Of a stretch of DNA of 64,000 nt, positions 63,542 through 64,000 are shown piece by piece (positions within the stretch are counted from its first letter, which is position 1; each line of letters opens with the position of its first letter). The DNA comes from Acanthopleura granulata (lineage: Eukaryota; Mollusca; Polyplacophora; Chitonida; Chitonidae). A model generated the notes under the pieces. The model ran no database searches. It was not told the origin of the DNA and worked only from the letters and a program-made list of their open reading frames with translations. Both the position numbers and the translations under genes were made by a program. The stretch is taken from assembly GCA_016165875.1 (NCBI GenBank), contig JABBOT010000002.1, positions 21,034,120 through 21,098,119 of the forward strand. The letters are read 5' to 3'.

Positions 63542-64000
63542 CTGAAAAACAATAACAGCCAGTGTGAGCTTGACTGGAGTTGATTTTAAAGAGCGTCACT
63601 GTGGCTACTAATCACATAAAGAAAAACATGTACAGAAAATCTGTAATTCAAAAGAAAACATGGATTTCTGACAAAAATCACTAAAACTGCATCACAAAAT
63701 ATGTAAAGAAAACCTGCTATTCAAGAGAATACATGGGTTTCTGACAAAAACTACAAAATCTCACCAGGTACCTTACTTCCCTCCAGTTGTGTGAATATCA
63801 TTCAAGAACATAGGTAGCAAAGCTTTAATCAAGTTTAAAAGAAAGAAATCAATAATCCCGAGAAGTCAGCTTTCAGGATGATGTGGACAACTGAAAGCAA
63901 TGCAATTCATCCCAGTCAACGCTAGCATGAGAGAACTTTGGACTAGAAAAAGTAATACTTCAGCTACCCATTAGCCTCTGGAACAAATCTCAGCTGTATG
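63542..64000. other. Partial intron at right edge
   Basis: Upstream intron of exon 1 of the window. It holds a short imperfect duplication around 'tacagaaaatctgtaattca' and 'gtaaagaaaacctgctattc' (63627-63730). No exon seen. Confidence 0.6.

Noticed and set aside
1..64000. Several adjacent cadherin genes rather than one
   Set aside because: No exon between 440 and 63541 has a signal peptide, start context, stop or polyadenylation-type end, and the A-B alternation and phase never break; one gene is the simpler reading, although RNA is needed for proof.

Overview
This window looks like lophotrochozoan, probably molluscan (bivalve-like), nuclear DNA. It is AT-rich with short exons, GT-AG introns averaging about 420 bases, scattered tRNA-derived SINEs, and two intronic elements with about 150-base internal tandem repeats ending in tetranucleotide or hairpin tracts, like the bivalve pearl/HINE type. 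The organism call is inference; the gene structure is read directly.

Almost the whole window is the inside of one enormous minus-strand gene encoding tandem extracellular cadherin (EC) repeats. I resolved 109 consecutive coding exons from 63541 (most 5') to 440 (most 3'). They total 5,776 codons with no in-frame stop or frameshift. Neither the N-terminus (signal peptide) nor the C-terminus (other domains, membrane segment, cytoplasmic tail) is present, so the gene runs off both edges. Exons are numbered 1-109 in transcription order and EC repeats EC0-EC54; EC1-EC53 are complete.

The architecture is very regular. Every exon starts and ends in phase 0, and two kinds alternate without exception. 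A-type exons (37-48 codons) carry the repeat core: [P/G/D]..xVxYxIxGD, then FFxIdxxTGxIxL, then L..D..xY. B-type exons (59-70 codons) carry the last strand of one repeat (xVxAxDxGxP...VxVxV), the inter-repeat linker (usually (D)RNxxxPxF) and the first strands of the next repeat (Y...IxExxxxG...VxAxDxD). Each EC is therefore B-tail + A + B-head, and an A+B pair is a phase-neutral duplication unit.

There are two sub-arrays. The upstream one (63.5-23.7 kb, EC0-EC34) mostly has A exons opening with PPFNxVxY-like sequence. The downstream one (23.3-0.4 kb, EC35-EC54) has A exons opening directly at G-x-x-x-Y or D-x-x-x-Y, and shows a clear two-EC (four-exon) higher-order repeat. The canonical calcium linker DxNDN is largely replaced by (D)RN across the array.

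Introns hold SINE copies (one with a perfect 14-base target-site duplication), 82-, 74-, 54- and about 25-base tandem repeats, and a few unclassified dispersed repeats. I found no second protein-coding gene, functional tRNA gene, CRISPR array or prokaryotic feature.
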